Assembly: GCA_964434165.1 (NCBI GenBank)
Contig: CAYSUS010000114.1
Coordinates: 1-22,009 of the forward strand
Reading direction: 5' to 3'
DNA length: 22,009 nucleotides
Source: CAYSUS01 sp964434165
GTDB taxonomy: Bacteria; Planctomycetota; Planctomycetia; Pirellulales; Thermoguttaceae
Of this stretch, positions 10,801-18,053 are shown piece by piece (position 1 is the stretch's first letter; every line of letters starts with the position of its first letter). The notes under the pieces are model-generated. The model did not search any database, was not told the origin of the DNA, and saw only the letters and a list, made by a program, of their open reading frames with translations. The translations under genes and the position numbers were made by a program.

Positions 10801-11913
10801 ATCGGCCTGTACCTCCAGCGGCTCGGGCTGGAGAGGCGTGCCCTGCAGATCTTCCAGCAGGCCGCCGAGCTCGACCCGGTCCGCCACGAGCCCTACCTCG
10901 CCGCCCTCCGCGTGGCGCAGAAGCTCGGCGACCTGCAGGCCAAGCAGTGGGCCACGCTGGGCATCCTCAGCCGCGCCTGGCCCAAGGACCAGATCCACGT
11001 CTGGAACACGGCCCACCGCGTGGCCAAGGCCACCGTCGAGGAGCTCAAGAGCGAGAACCGGCTCAAGGAGGCCCGCCAGTTCGAGGAGGCCAAAAACCAC
11101 GCGATGATCCGCGACGTGGTCGTGCGCGCGAGTTGGACCGGCGACGCCGATGTCGACCTGGTCGTCGAGGACCCGTCCGGCGCGGTCTGCTCAGCGCGCA
11201 ACCCGCGGTCCACGGGCGGCGGCGTGATGCTCGGCGATAGCTCCGCCCCCGAGGTCGCCCAGCGATCCGCCGGCGAGGGCGCCGCGGAGATCTACGTCTG
11301 TCCCGAGGGCTTCTCGGGCACCTACCGGGCGCTGATCCGCCGCGTGTGGGGCAAGGTCACGGCCGGCAAGGTCAAGGTCGAGGTCGTCACCCACTTCCGC
11401 GACTCCAAGAGCAAGCGCCAAGTCGAGGTGATCGACCTGAAGGACGACGAGGCGGCCGTGGTCTTCGACCTGAAGGACGGGCGCCGCAAGGAGTCGCTCA
11501 AGCAGCACCAGATGGCCAACGCGGCCGTGGATCAGCTCGCCGTGCGCCAGCAGATCCTCGCCCAGCAGATCGCCCAGGCGATCGATCCCAGGGCCCTGGG
11601 TGGCCTGGCCCTGTCGCGGGCCAGCACCGGCACCGACGGCTCGGGCGGCACGGGCGGGGGCGGCAACGTGCTGTTCCCCTTCGTCGGCCAAGGCGCGGTC
11701 GGCTACCAGCCGGTGATCATCACCCTGCCGGAAGGCGCCAACATGACGTGCACCGGCGTCGTCTCGGCCGACCGCCGCTATGTCCGCGTCACGTGCATCC
11801 CGCTCTTCTCCCGCATCTCGGACGTGCGGATCTTCAACTTCTCGTCGGGTGAAGAGGGAAGCGGCAACCTGCCCAACACGGGCGGCGGGGGGTTCGGCGG
11901 CGGCGGCTTCTGA
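7897..11913 (+). CDS. Secreted mosaic protein: vWFA, STN-like, DUF2135-like and secretin-tail segments
   Basis: Protein of 1338 aa with a signal peptide (MSRRS basic start, hydrophobic core, likely cleavage after SLRGA). The von Willebrand A domain (about 68-228) has a complete MIDAS: D74-x-S76-x-S78, T144 and D172. Next come a TPR-like stretch (about 370-410) and a charged helical region (about 435-600). An STN/secretin-N-like domain follows (about 667-750; TLEFIETPLQDVIDYL through VLLITTPEVAES), then a Gly/Met-rich linker (about 771-818) and TPR-like helices (about 890-1035). After these are a DUF2135/YfaP-like beta domain (about 1072-1152; DVDLVVEDPSG) and a tail like that of planctomycete secretins (about 1267-1318; VVSADRRYVRV). 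It ends GGGGFGGGGF. The start is fixed by GGAG 8 nt upstream; an upstream ATG at 7855 lacks support. The likely role is an envelope or periplasmic binding scaffold; the ligand is unknown. Confidence 0.85.
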   Translation: MSRRSPLHVVVLPLAMMAVSMLLATSLRGAEPGSEAAQLRAYAHPDGTRYFALSLHPENVAPAEGPRDVVVLFDTSASQVGDYRAKSLEVLNALLGQLGPEDRVQLMGVDLNAIALSEGFVAPGSQEMADAVQKLAQRVPLGSTDMEKALTAAADVLGKPGARPRAVVYLGDGMSTANLLDSDKFAGLVARLKDNRIPVTGYAVGPRLDLQLLGAVATQTGGMLVEESTDAPAEIAAGLASAVRGAVVWPKSATWPATFSEVYPKNVPPLRSDRDTVVVGTYAGEGPFDVQMTAATGEGEKTLSWTVPAAQPNDDNNYLPAIVDLAKEDGGLSLPMLDSTSLKAAKAVADAGAQNLTTLARQAMAGQHYGDALRLAEAALQQDPNDPEAAAIKQAAEKELPKLGTAAAAADLNLTAPPDAAPRGPQGGQMVQEFEQRQGLVSQMVAADVNNAINDARGQMGTNPEAAIQGLKLQLENVKRVPGLDPGVRDRLTDQLQATLREAQRRLDEEEIRRQELNANLAAARDRMLAQENLLRKEEKIKQLMERFDALMDEGRYRLALDGAAEEVVRMAPEKPIAPSSAINARLTGNYYNHVELFKQREQLYVDAMYQVELSFMPFPDEPPIVYPDAETWQRLTARRKERYQSMDLASRGPAEKKIIEQLKAPTTLEFIETPLQDVIDYLRDLHEIEIQVDKRALEDVGIGTDMPITKQLKGISLRSALRLLLRELDLTYVIQDEVLLITTPEVAESRLSTKVYPVADLVLPIRTPAFSGGFGGLGGMSGGIGSGGVGGMGSWGGGGGGMGGGGMGMGGGMGMFNVPPELLPPEVRNRMNNLIPQRGNGFQAFSVKDEVPVSTAASVDDVVAAEKTRMEKEMGEVRGADDWNDYFAKNEVPASLVRQVVRNLMEQKKYARAIEVIQAALRNDQPQPWMYEAMGIAMQADGRSLEEVERVVMSAMDFVQSPTQMMFIGLYLQRLGLERRALQIFQQAAELDPVRHEPYLAALRVAQKLGDLQAKQWATLGILSRAWPKDQIHVWNTAHRVAKATVEELKSENRLKEARQFEEAKNHAMIRDVVVRASWTGDADVDLVVEDPSGAVCSARNPRSTGGGVMLGDSSAPEVAQRSAGEGAAEIYVCPEGFSGTYRALIRRVWGKVTAGKVKVEVVTHFRDSKSKRQVEVIDLKDDEAAVVFDLKDGRRKESLKQHQMANAAVDQLAVRQQILAQQIAQAIDPRALGGLALSRASTGTDGSGGTGGGGNVLFPFVGQGAVGYQPVIITLPEGANMTCTGVVSADRRYVRVTCIPLFSRISDVRIFNFSSGEEGSGNLPNTGGGGFGGGGF

Positions 11914-11928
11914 CCCGGCAAACGACGG

Positions 11929-11952
11929 GGGGCCGGTCTCCTCGCCGGCCCC
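11929..11952 (+). terminator. GC hairpin after the vWFA gene, no T-run
   Basis: GGGGCCGG (11929-11936) and CCGGCCCC (11945-11952) form an 8-bp stem with an 8-nt loop 15 nt after the stop codon. The lack of a U-tract makes intrinsic termination uncertain. The rest of the interval up to 12134 shows no gene. Confidence 0.35.
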
Positions 11953-12134
11953 GCCCCGGCAATGTCAGGCAATCCACGGGCTGGGCGCTCCACCGCGAGA
12001 GCCCAGCCCGCTTGCTTTGTGGTTCTCCTGGATCGCCCGCCGCGGCCGCGGCCGCGCATTGACTGCCGCACCCCGCCGGGCAACAATGCCCGACGCCACC
12101 ACCCTGTCACCCCGCCACCCCCGCCACCTTCGCC

Positions 12135-13463
12135 ATGCGTATCCTCGACCGCACGCTCGCCTTCGCCCTGACTTTCCTCCTGCTTGCGCATCCCTGCCCG
12201 GCCGAGGACTGGCCCCAGTGGCGCGGCCCGAATCGCGACGGGGTGTGGAACGAGTCCGGCCTCATCGAGCGGTTCGACTCCGAGCGGATTCCGCTGAAGT
12301 GGCGCGTGCCGATCGGCAGCGGCTACACGGGTCCCACCGTGGCCGCCGGCCGCGTGTACGTCAGCGACCGCCAGACCGAGCCCGACCAGATCGAACGCGT
12401 CCTCTGCTTCGACCGTCAAACCGGCAAGACCCTCTGGACCCACAAGTATGCCTGCCGCTACGACGGCTTCGGCTATCGAGCCGGGCCCCGCGCCTCGGTG
12501 CGGATCGAGGACGGCCGGGCATACAGCCTCGGCGCCGCAGGGCACCTGGTTTGCCTGGACGCAGCCTCGGGCGAGGTCCACTTCCGCCGCGACCTGCGCG
12601 GCGAGTACAAGATTCGCATGCCCAACTGGGGTATCGCCGCGGCGCCGCTCACCGAAGGCGACCTGGTCGTCGTCCAGATCGGCGGCGAAGGCGACGCCTG
12701 CGTCTGCGCCTTCGACAGGCGCACCGGCGAGGAGCGGTGGACGTCGCTCGGAGACGACGCCTCCTACGCGGCCCCCATCGTCATCGACCAGGCCGGGCAG
12801 CGCGTGCTCGTCTGCTACACCGGCGACCGCATTGTCGGGCTCGATCCCCGCGACGGCCGGCTGCTCTGGGAGTATCCGTTCCCCTGGGAGAAGTGGCCCA
12901 TCGGCATCGCCACGCCCGTGCTTTGCGACGGCAAACTGCTCATCTCCGACGCGCACAAGGGCACGCTCCTGCTTCGGCTCCTGGAGGACACGCCGGGCGT
13001 CGAGAGGATCTGGCACCGCCGGCGGCAGGAGGTCGAGGGCGGGGCCGCGCTGCACTGCCTGAACTCCACGCCGTACGTCCGCCAGGGACACGTGTACGGC
13101 GCCGACGGGCGCGGCGTGCTGCGATGCCTGAGGCTCGACACCGGCGAGCAGGTCTGGGAGGACCGCACGGCCGTGCCCGAGGACCGCTTCGCCACGGTCC
13201 ACCTGGTGCGCCAGGGCGATCGCACGTGGCTGTTCAACGAGAAGGGCGAGCTGATCATCGCCCGGCTCACTCCCGAGGGTTACAACGAAATCAGCCGGGC
13301 GAAGCTGATCGAGCCGACCATGCGGCAGCTTCCGCGCCGCGGCGGAGTGACCTGGTCGCACCCGGCCTTCGCCCACCGCTGCGTCTTCGCGCGGAACGAC
13401 AAGGAGCTCGTCTGTGCGGATTTGTCGGCGGAGAAGCAGGGGCCTGCGCTGCATGAGCGTTGA
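12135..13463 (+). CDS. Secreted PQQ-like beta-propeller repeat protein
   Basis: Protein of 442 aa with a signal peptide (LAFALTFLLLAHPCPA, cleavage before EDW). The mature start DWPQWRGPNRDGVW is characteristic of a large group of exported planctomycete beta-propeller proteins annotated as PQQ-like or BamB-like. Repeat blades are visible as VLCFDRQTGKTLWTHK, LVCLDAASGEVHF, VCAFDRRTGEERWTS, IVGLDPRDGRLLWEY and LRCLRLDTGEQVWED. These blades resemble pyrroloquinoline-quinone dehydrogenase repeats, but the protein is too short and lacks clear cofactor or catalytic residues, so enzymatic activity is not implied. No Shine-Dalgarno precedes the ATG. Its last 11 nt overlap the start of a gene remnant in another frame. 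Confidence 0.9.
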   Translation: MRILDRTLAFALTFLLLAHPCPAEDWPQWRGPNRDGVWNESGLIERFDSERIPLKWRVPIGSGYTGPTVAAGRVYVSDRQTEPDQIERVLCFDRQTGKTLWTHKYACRYDGFGYRAGPRASVRIEDGRAYSLGAAGHLVCLDAASGEVHFRRDLRGEYKIRMPNWGIAAAPLTEGDLVVVQIGGEGDACVCAFDRRTGEERWTSLGDDASYAAPIVIDQAGQRVLVCYTGDRIVGLDPRDGRLLWEYPFPWEKWPIGIATPVLCDGKLLISDAHKGTLLLRLLEDTPGVERIWHRRRQEVEGGAALHCLNSTPYVRQGHVYGADGRGVLRCLRLDTGEQVWEDRTAVPEDRFATVHLVRQGDRTWLFNEKGELIIARLTPEGYNEISRAKLIEPTMRQLPRRGGVTWSHPAFAHRCVFARNDKELVCADLSAEKQGPALHER

Positions 13464-13640
13464 GGTAGTCCTCGGCGCCGCGCGCCTCCTCGCGTCCCCC
13501 CTGGCGGCGCTTGCCGAGAAGCGCCACTGGCCCGAGTTCTCGTGGGACACGGTCCCGGTCTACCTGCACTTCGGCAAGACCGCGGGCGAGAAATACGTGC
13601 CGCACACTGACAGCGCGATGCTGGAGCACTTCACGGCACT
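13453..13640 (+). pseudogene. Truncated remnant of an exported protein gene
   Basis: The ATG at 13453 overlaps the end of the propeller gene by 11 nt in a different frame. The frame encodes a weak signal-like stretch (LLASPLAALA) and then WPEFSWDTVPVYLHFGK. This resembles the mature N terminus of exported planctomycete proteins of unknown function, a resemblance recalled rather than searched. After about 13640 the frame becomes Arg/Pro-rich and runs into a REP-like repeat, so the rest of the gene appears lost. The open frame continues to 13845 but looks non-coding there. Confidence 0.5.
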
Positions 13641-13654
13641 CGGACAGCGCCCCC

Positions 13655-13680
13655 GTCGCAGGCACACTCCGTGTGCCGTG
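13655..13680 (+). repeat. REP-like palindromic repeat, copy 1
   Basis: GTCGCA is followed by a 7-bp hairpin, GGCACAC (13661-13667) and GTGTGCC (13671-13677), with loop TCC. It shares the pattern GCAGGCA-CTCCG-TGCCG with the copies at 17916 and 17948, and weakly with 13783. Short extragenic palindromes with a GTAG-like head are typical of REP elements moved by RAYT transposases; none is encoded in this window. Confidence 0.6.
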
Positions 13681-13782
13681 CGCCGATTCCAGGACGCCGC
13701 CGGCTCTGCGCCACAGCGCAATTCAGCGCGCTTGGCTCCTGACTTCATCGTTGACCGGAAGCCGCTTGGTGTAGAAGTGGGC

Positions 13783-13805
13783 GGCACGCGGCGAGTGCCT
13801 CCTAC
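13783..13805 (-). repeat. REP-like palindromic repeat, diverged copy 2 (inverted)
   Basis: On the minus strand it starts GTAGGAGGCAC and ends GCGTGCC, matching copy 1 at most positions. It faces copy 1 across about 100 nt, giving an inverted REP pair. Its GTAG head provides the TAG stop codon of the FAD oxidoreductase gene. Confidence 0.45.
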
Positions 13806-16669
13806 TCCTCATCGACAGGGACGAGCTGCACGGCGTCGGCGGTGACGTACCCGTCGGTGCCGCGGTTGGAGACCTCGATCGACACGCCGCGCCCGGCTCG
13901 GAGCGTGAACGTTCCGAGCGAGCAGAACAGCCCGTCGATCGGCGGCTTCTTGCGCTGGTCGATCGTCAAGGTCCTCGTGCCGGCGGAGGTGCGGACCGTG
14001 ACCGGGACCTTACTCGCGCGGTTCTGATGCGCGGCGTACGCCAGGCGGATCGCGTAACGTCCCGGCTGGGGCACCTGGGGGGCGAAGCGGATCCACCGCG
14101 CGCCCTTGCCCGCGTTGCCGTCGTGGCGGTAGCCGCGGCCGATGTAGTGCTGGGTGAAGGTCGATTCGATCCACGGGCCCCGCGCCTCGCCTTGCGTGTC
14201 GTCGAGCACGATGCCCGGCAGCTTGCGCGGATCGACACCCGAGACCCCGTCGAGCCGATCGTCCCACGGCAGGTCCGGTGGATCGTCGGGCCGCTGCATG
14301 TTGGCCAGGGCCCGCCGCGCGGTTTCCACCACGTCCTCCGGCTCGTCGTACACCCGCACTTCGCACACCCCCGGCCGATTGCCCGACGTCTCCAGCAGCA
14401 CCACGCGGACCCGCGTGGATGTGGTGCGATCGAGCCCCAGCACGTATCGCCGATGCCGGCAGCCGGAGACCTCGGCGAGCGCCTTCCAGACTTCCGAAGT
14501 CTTGGACTGGACGAGGGCCTGCACCGCGAACCGCTCCGGCGCCTGCCTCGTGGTCTGGAACGTGACGTGAATCACGTTGAAGGTCCTGGGCTTGTCCCAG
14601 TGCAGTTCGACCCACTGAGGCAGGGCCGCGCTGGCATCCGGCGCCCACGCGTTGGTCCTGCCGCCCGCCGCCCGGGCGAAGCCGTTGACGACGCACCTGG
14701 CCGCCATGCGCTCGCCGCCTTCCAGCCTCCGCTCGCTCGAAGCGGTCGCCTCGGCCGATCGCGCCAGGTCGCGCGGGTCGCGGTTCGGTAGATCGACGAG
14801 CCAGGCACCGTCCTTGAGCAACTGCTGCTGGAGCTGCCCGAGATGCTCCCGGCACACGCCCCGCGGCGTCGTCCCGTGCTCCACGCCCAGCGCGGCCCCC
14901 GTGCCCGCCGCCTGGCCGACGATCGCGCAGGTCATCATCACCCGGGTCGCGGCCATGGCCACGTGGCTGGCCGAGATATTGCGCCCCGCCATGAGCAGGT
15001 TGTCCACGTTCTGCGAATAGAGCGCGCGGAACGGGATGGAATGGATCCTGCCCTTGTGGAGCATGTGCCGCGGCTTGGCCGAGGCGGGCCAGCGGCGGTA
15101 GAAGAACCCGTCGCTGTGATGGTCGTCCACGCCCCACCCGCCGAAGGCGATGCGATCGGGAAAGAGCGTCTGTCGGGCGATGTCGTTCTCGTTGAGCACG
15201 TAATCGCCGATCAGGCGGCGGCTCTCGCGCTTGCCGGCCACGTGGGCCACCCACACCAGCTTGTGGTCGGCCGCTTTCTCCTTGAGCTTGGGGCTGTGGT
15301 TCTTCACGTAGCCCCACAGGCCGTAAATCAGGCGCAGCAGGTCGTCGCGAATCTCCTCGGCCTCGGCGATCGTGTTGCGATTGCCGCCCAACTCCAGCAT
15401 CCACTGCCAACCGATGTCGCCGCCCAGACGCGGATAGCGGCCGGGCGGGATGTCCTCGGGCGTGCGAAAGCGGAAGGCCCATGCCGGCGTCTCGAACGGC
15501 TGGACCTTGCCCGTCGGCTGGCTGACGTATTTCAGGGAATTACCCATCGTGTGCGGGCTGGCCTCCTCGGGCGCGAGCGACTCGCCATACATGGCCCGGG
15601 GCTCCTTGCCCACGCGGAGCTCGGCCCCGGCCGCGGCGCCGATCGCGCCGTCGCCCGTGCAGTCGATGAACACCTCGCCCGCCAGCCGCAGTCGCTGCCC
15701 GGTGCGCACGTCCTGCGCCAGCACGGCGGCGATGCGGCGGGCGGCCGCGGCGTCACCCTTCTCGGCCCTGGCCATTTCCACGCCCGTGGCGTGGGTGTGG
15801 AGGAAGAGCTTGAGGTTCGGCTCGGCTTGCACCAGGCGCAACAGGCGCGACGAATAGACCTTGGCCTCATCGCCCCGCTGGTTGCCGGCCGTGCGGATCT
15901 CGCCGATCAGTCCCGTTTCGCGGGGATCGAGCGGGTCGGTGCCGCTGTGCGGCCACACGCCGACCGGCGGGACGAGGATCTCCACGCTGGCGTTGCCGCC
16001 CAGTACGGGCCGGTTCTGCACAAGCACCGTGCGGCAACCGAGGCGGGACGAGGTGACCGCCGCCATGCACCCGGCCAGTCCGCCGCCGACCACGACGACC
16101 TCGTAGTCGCCCGCTTCCTTCACCTCGCGGCTGACGCCCCCGTGCTGCCGGCGGAGCGCGGCCAAGGGCTCCTTCTCGTCGGGCGGGGTCCAATCGGGAT
16201 CGGCGGCCAGCACGATCACGTCGCATCGGCCGTAGTAGCCGGTCAGGTCGCGAAGGCGGAACTCGACCGGCCCGGCCAGGTCCACGGTGCCGCCGTCCTC
16301 CCAGTGCCAGCCCCGCTTGCCGCTCTGGCCGAACACGTGCTCCAGCGCGTTGCCTCCCATGAGGATCCGGAACCGGCCCGGGTGATGGTCGGGCACCCAG
16401 TCCCTGGTGCGGACCCAGAGGCGATAGCGGCCTGCCCGGGGTGGGCGCACGGTCGTGCTGGCATCGTCCACCGGCTCGCCCAGCCCCACGGCCATCAGGT
16501 ACGGCGAGCCCATCTGGTCGAGGAACTGGGCGTCGGGCGTCCAGCCGCCGTGTGCGGCGAAGTGCTCGGTTTCGAGCCACACGAGGTCGGCCCCCTCGGC
16601 GACTGCCCCGGGCAAGGCAAGAGCCAGCAATGCGAGCAGGCGCCAGGGAGCTTCACGATAGGATCGCAT
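13802..16669 (-). CDS. Secreted FAD-dependent oxidoreductase with discoidin-like and golvesin/xanthan-lyase-type domains
   Basis: Protein of 955 aa with a signal peptide (WRLLALLALALPGAVA). An N-terminal beta-rich module (about 25-160; AGRYRLWVRTRDW) precedes the FAD domain, which opens with VVVVGGGLAG (about 192-200). The family pattern NASVEILVPPVG, FIDCTGDGAIG and LLMAGRNISASH follows, as in FAD_oxidored proteins. A discoidin-like module lies at about 640-780 (AEATASSERRLEGGERMAARC). The C terminus (about 825-955; PGRYAIRLAYAAHQN through GYVTADAVQLV) resembles golvesin/xanthan-lyase carbohydrate-binding domains. This suggests oxidation of a sugar or polysaccharide-derived substrate outside the cytoplasm; the substrate is unknown. 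The start at 16669 gives a clean signal peptide, while 16702 adds 11 residues. It diverges from the sugar isomerase-like gene at 17050. Confidence 0.88.
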   Translation of the reverse strand: MRSYREAPWRLLALLALALPGAVAEGADLVWLETEHFAAHGGWTPDAQFLDQMGSPYLMAVGLGEPVDDASTTVRPPRAGRYRLWVRTRDWVPDHHPGRFRILMGGNALEHVFGQSGKRGWHWEDGGTVDLAGPVEFRLRDLTGYYGRCDVIVLAADPDWTPPDEKEPLAALRRQHGGVSREVKEAGDYEVVVVGGGLAGCMAAVTSSRLGCRTVLVQNRPVLGGNASVEILVPPVGVWPHSGTDPLDPRETGLIGEIRTAGNQRGDEAKVYSSRLLRLVQAEPNLKLFLHTHATGVEMARAEKGDAAAARRIAAVLAQDVRTGQRLRLAGEVFIDCTGDGAIGAAAGAELRVGKEPRAMYGESLAPEEASPHTMGNSLKYVSQPTGKVQPFETPAWAFRFRTPEDIPPGRYPRLGGDIGWQWMLELGGNRNTIAEAEEIRDDLLRLIYGLWGYVKNHSPKLKEKAADHKLVWVAHVAGKRESRRLIGDYVLNENDIARQTLFPDRIAFGGWGVDDHHSDGFFYRRWPASAKPRHMLHKGRIHSIPFRALYSQNVDNLLMAGRNISASHVAMAATRVMMTCAIVGQAAGTGAALGVEHGTTPRGVCREHLGQLQQQLLKDGAWLVDLPNRDPRDLARSAEATASSERRLEGGERMAARCVVNGFARAAGGRTNAWAPDASAALPQWVELHWDKPRTFNVIHVTFQTTRQAPERFAVQALVQSKTSEVWKALAEVSGCRHRRYVLGLDRTTSTRVRVVLLETSGNRPGVCEVRVYDEPEDVVETARRALANMQRPDDPPDLPWDDRLDGVSGVDPRKLPGIVLDDTQGEARGPWIESTFTQHYIGRGYRHDGNAGKGARWIRFAPQVPQPGRYAIRLAYAAHQNRASKVPVTVRTSAGTRTLTIDQRKKPPIDGLFCSLGTFTLRAGRGVSIEVSNRGTDGYVTADAVQLVPVDEE

Positions 16670-17049
16670 GGCGGTGGGCTCGCAGGCTGTCTGGAGGTGC
16701 ATTCGATACCAACACCCTGGCGGGGCGTTCCTGCCGCATCCCTCATGGTATCCGGGCGGGTGGGGCCCGCAAGCATTTTTCGATCCAACTCACCGCACAG
16801 GGGCATAGGCGGGTGTGGGCGGCAGGAATAGAATGTGCATAGCTGTCTCCTCCCCCCCGAGACTCACCAAACCCAGACGTTTGCCCTCGGGGCGAGACAT
16901 GCCGGCCGCGGGTTCGAGTAGCTCGCGGCTGTATTTTCTTCTTGGCCCGGCGGCGCTCGGTTGCCGGCTTCTGGCCCGCCCCCGACGGACTTGCTACATT
17001 GGCCGTCGACGGTCTGGGGCGATCTCCCTTGAACGGAAGGAGAACACCG
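16670..17049. other. Divergent intergenic region between FAD oxidoreductase and TIM-barrel gene
   Basis: These 380 nt hold no convincing gene. TAGAAT, the hexamer also used in the rrn promoter, occurs on the plus strand at 16829-16834 without a good -35. A TGCTACATT extended -10 lies at 16992-17000. Confidence 0.5.
16992..17000 (+). promoter_or_regulatory. Candidate extended -10 for the TIM-barrel gene
   Basis: TTGCTACATT contains TACATT with an upstream TG, about 50 nt before the start codon. The -35 position is not conserved. Confidence 0.3.
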
Positions 17050-17874
17050 ATGGGTCAAGTCGCGTTCGGAATGAACCTCGAGGCCACGCGGCATCACGAC
17101 AAGCCCTTCGCGTGGGGACTCGAAAGGGCCGCGGCCATGGGCTACGAGTACGTCGAGCCGATGGTTCACTGGGGCCGCGAGCTGATGAGCGAGGCCGGCT
17201 ACTACCACACCTGCTCCCTGCTCGACGATCCGATCCAGATGCGCCGCCTGGCCGAGAAGCACGGGCTGAAAATCTCGGGCCTTCAGGCGCACGGGCCGCT
17301 GGGGCGCCCGGACCGCCACGCCGACTATCTGAAGCAGGCGATCCGCTTCGCCGCCGAGTGCGGGGCCCCGGTCGTCAACACGGACGAAGGGATCAAGGCC
17401 CCGTGGACCACCGAAACGGAGGACTTCGTGCTCATGCGATACACGCTCCAGGAGGCGGCCTGGGTGGCCGAGGCGCGGGGCGTGCTCATCGGCCTGGAGT
17501 GCCACGCCCAGTACAGCCAGACGCCCGACGGCCTGGACCGCATCTACGGCCTGGTCGATTCGCCCTCGATCGGCATCAACCTCGACACGGGCAACGCCTA
17601 CCTGGCCGGGCAGGACCCGTACGCGTGGCTGGAGCGCGTCGCGGACCGGCTGGTCCACCTCCACGCCAAGGACATCAGCGTCGAGCACTCCGACGCGGAG
17701 CGGGGCAAGGTCACGGGCACGCCCGTCGGCTGCGCCTGCGGCGACGGGGTGATCGATTGGCGGCGCGTCATCGAGATCGTGCGCCGCGGTCCCCGCGACA
17801 TCGTCCTCTCCGTGGAGTGCGGCACGATCGACCAGGCCGAGCGGAGCCTGGCGCATTTGAAGTCGCTGGTGTGA
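17050..17874 (+). CDS. Sugar phosphate isomerase/epimerase-type TIM barrel protein
   Basis: Protein of 274 aa, no signal peptide, so cytoplasmic. It matches the xylose isomerase-like/AP endonuclease 2 TIM barrel family. Likely divalent-metal ligands are visible at strand ends: E150 (IGLECH), D179 (INLDTGN), H205 (HLHAKD) and E256 (LSVECG). E35 (YVEP) is at the first strand. Members isomerise or epimerise sugars or sugar acids; the substrate cannot be read from sequence. The start at 17050 is supported by AGGAGA (17038-17043) with 6-nt spacing; the longer frame from 16942 is Arg-rich and rejected. It is divergent from the FAD oxidoreductase, a pairing that suggests one sugar-processing locus: extracytoplasmic oxidation, then intracellular isomerisation. 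Confidence 0.92.
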   Translation: MGQVAFGMNLEATRHHDKPFAWGLERAAAMGYEYVEPMVHWGRELMSEAGYYHTCSLLDDPIQMRRLAEKHGLKISGLQAHGPLGRPDRHADYLKQAIRFAAECGAPVVNTDEGIKAPWTTETEDFVLMRYTLQEAAWVAEARGVLIGLECHAQYSQTPDGLDRIYGLVDSPSIGINLDTGNAYLAGQDPYAWLERVADRLVHLHAKDISVEHSDAERGKVTGTPVGCACGDGVIDWRRVIEIVRRGPRDIVLSVECGTIDQAERSLAHLKSLV

Positions 17875-17915
17875 ACAATTTATTCCAACTGGGTGTCGTC
17901 AACGGGCGCAAAGCC

Positions 17916-17947
17916 AAAGGACGGCGCAGCGGAGAACGCCTGCCACC
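17916..17947 (-). repeat. REP-like repeat, copy 3
   Basis: On the minus strand it reads GGTGGCAGGCGTTCTCCGC and then GCGCCGTCC. It is an imperfect tandem partner of the next copy and lies 42 nt after the TIM-barrel stop codon. Its hairpin is decayed (GGCG/CGCC only). Confidence 0.55.
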
Positions 17948-17980
17948 AAGCGGACGGCATTGCGGAGAATGCCTGCTGCG
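17948..17980 (-). repeat. REP-like repeat, copy 4
   Basis: The hairpin GGCATT-GCGGAG-AATGCC has a perfect 6-bp stem. The minus strand reads GCAGCAGGCATTCTCCGC followed by AATGCCGTCCGC, aligning with copy 1 over the head, stem and the tail GCCGTSCG. Located between two convergent genes. Confidence 0.6.
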
Positions 17981-17989
17981 GGGCAGCCG

Positions 17990-18036
17990 GCACCGCCGGA
18001 GCGCGACGGCCTCGCGCCCGCCACGCCCGGCGGTGC
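17990..18036. terminator. 10-bp inverted repeat between convergent genes
   Basis: GCACCGCCGG (17990-17999) and CCGGCGGTGC (18027-18036) are perfectly complementary around a 27-nt loop, between the stop codons of two convergent genes. There is no T-run, so a role as a bidirectional terminator is only possible. Confidence 0.3.
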
Positions 18037-18053
18037 TCCGCTGGGAACTGACT

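Noticed and set aside
8566..11100. 844-aa minus-strand open frame opposite the vWFA gene
   Set aside because: Leu/His/Gly-rich mirror of a G+C-rich coding strand; no signal peptide or motif, and the plus strand has clear domains.
14843..16831. 662-aa plus-strand open frame opposite the FAD oxidoreductase
   Set aside because: Low-information antisense frame; the minus strand encodes an intact FAD motif and family signatures.
17905..17985. Short conserved-looking coding tail after the TIM-barrel gene
   Set aside because: The similarity between the two blocks is explained by tandem REP-like palindromes, not by protein repeats.
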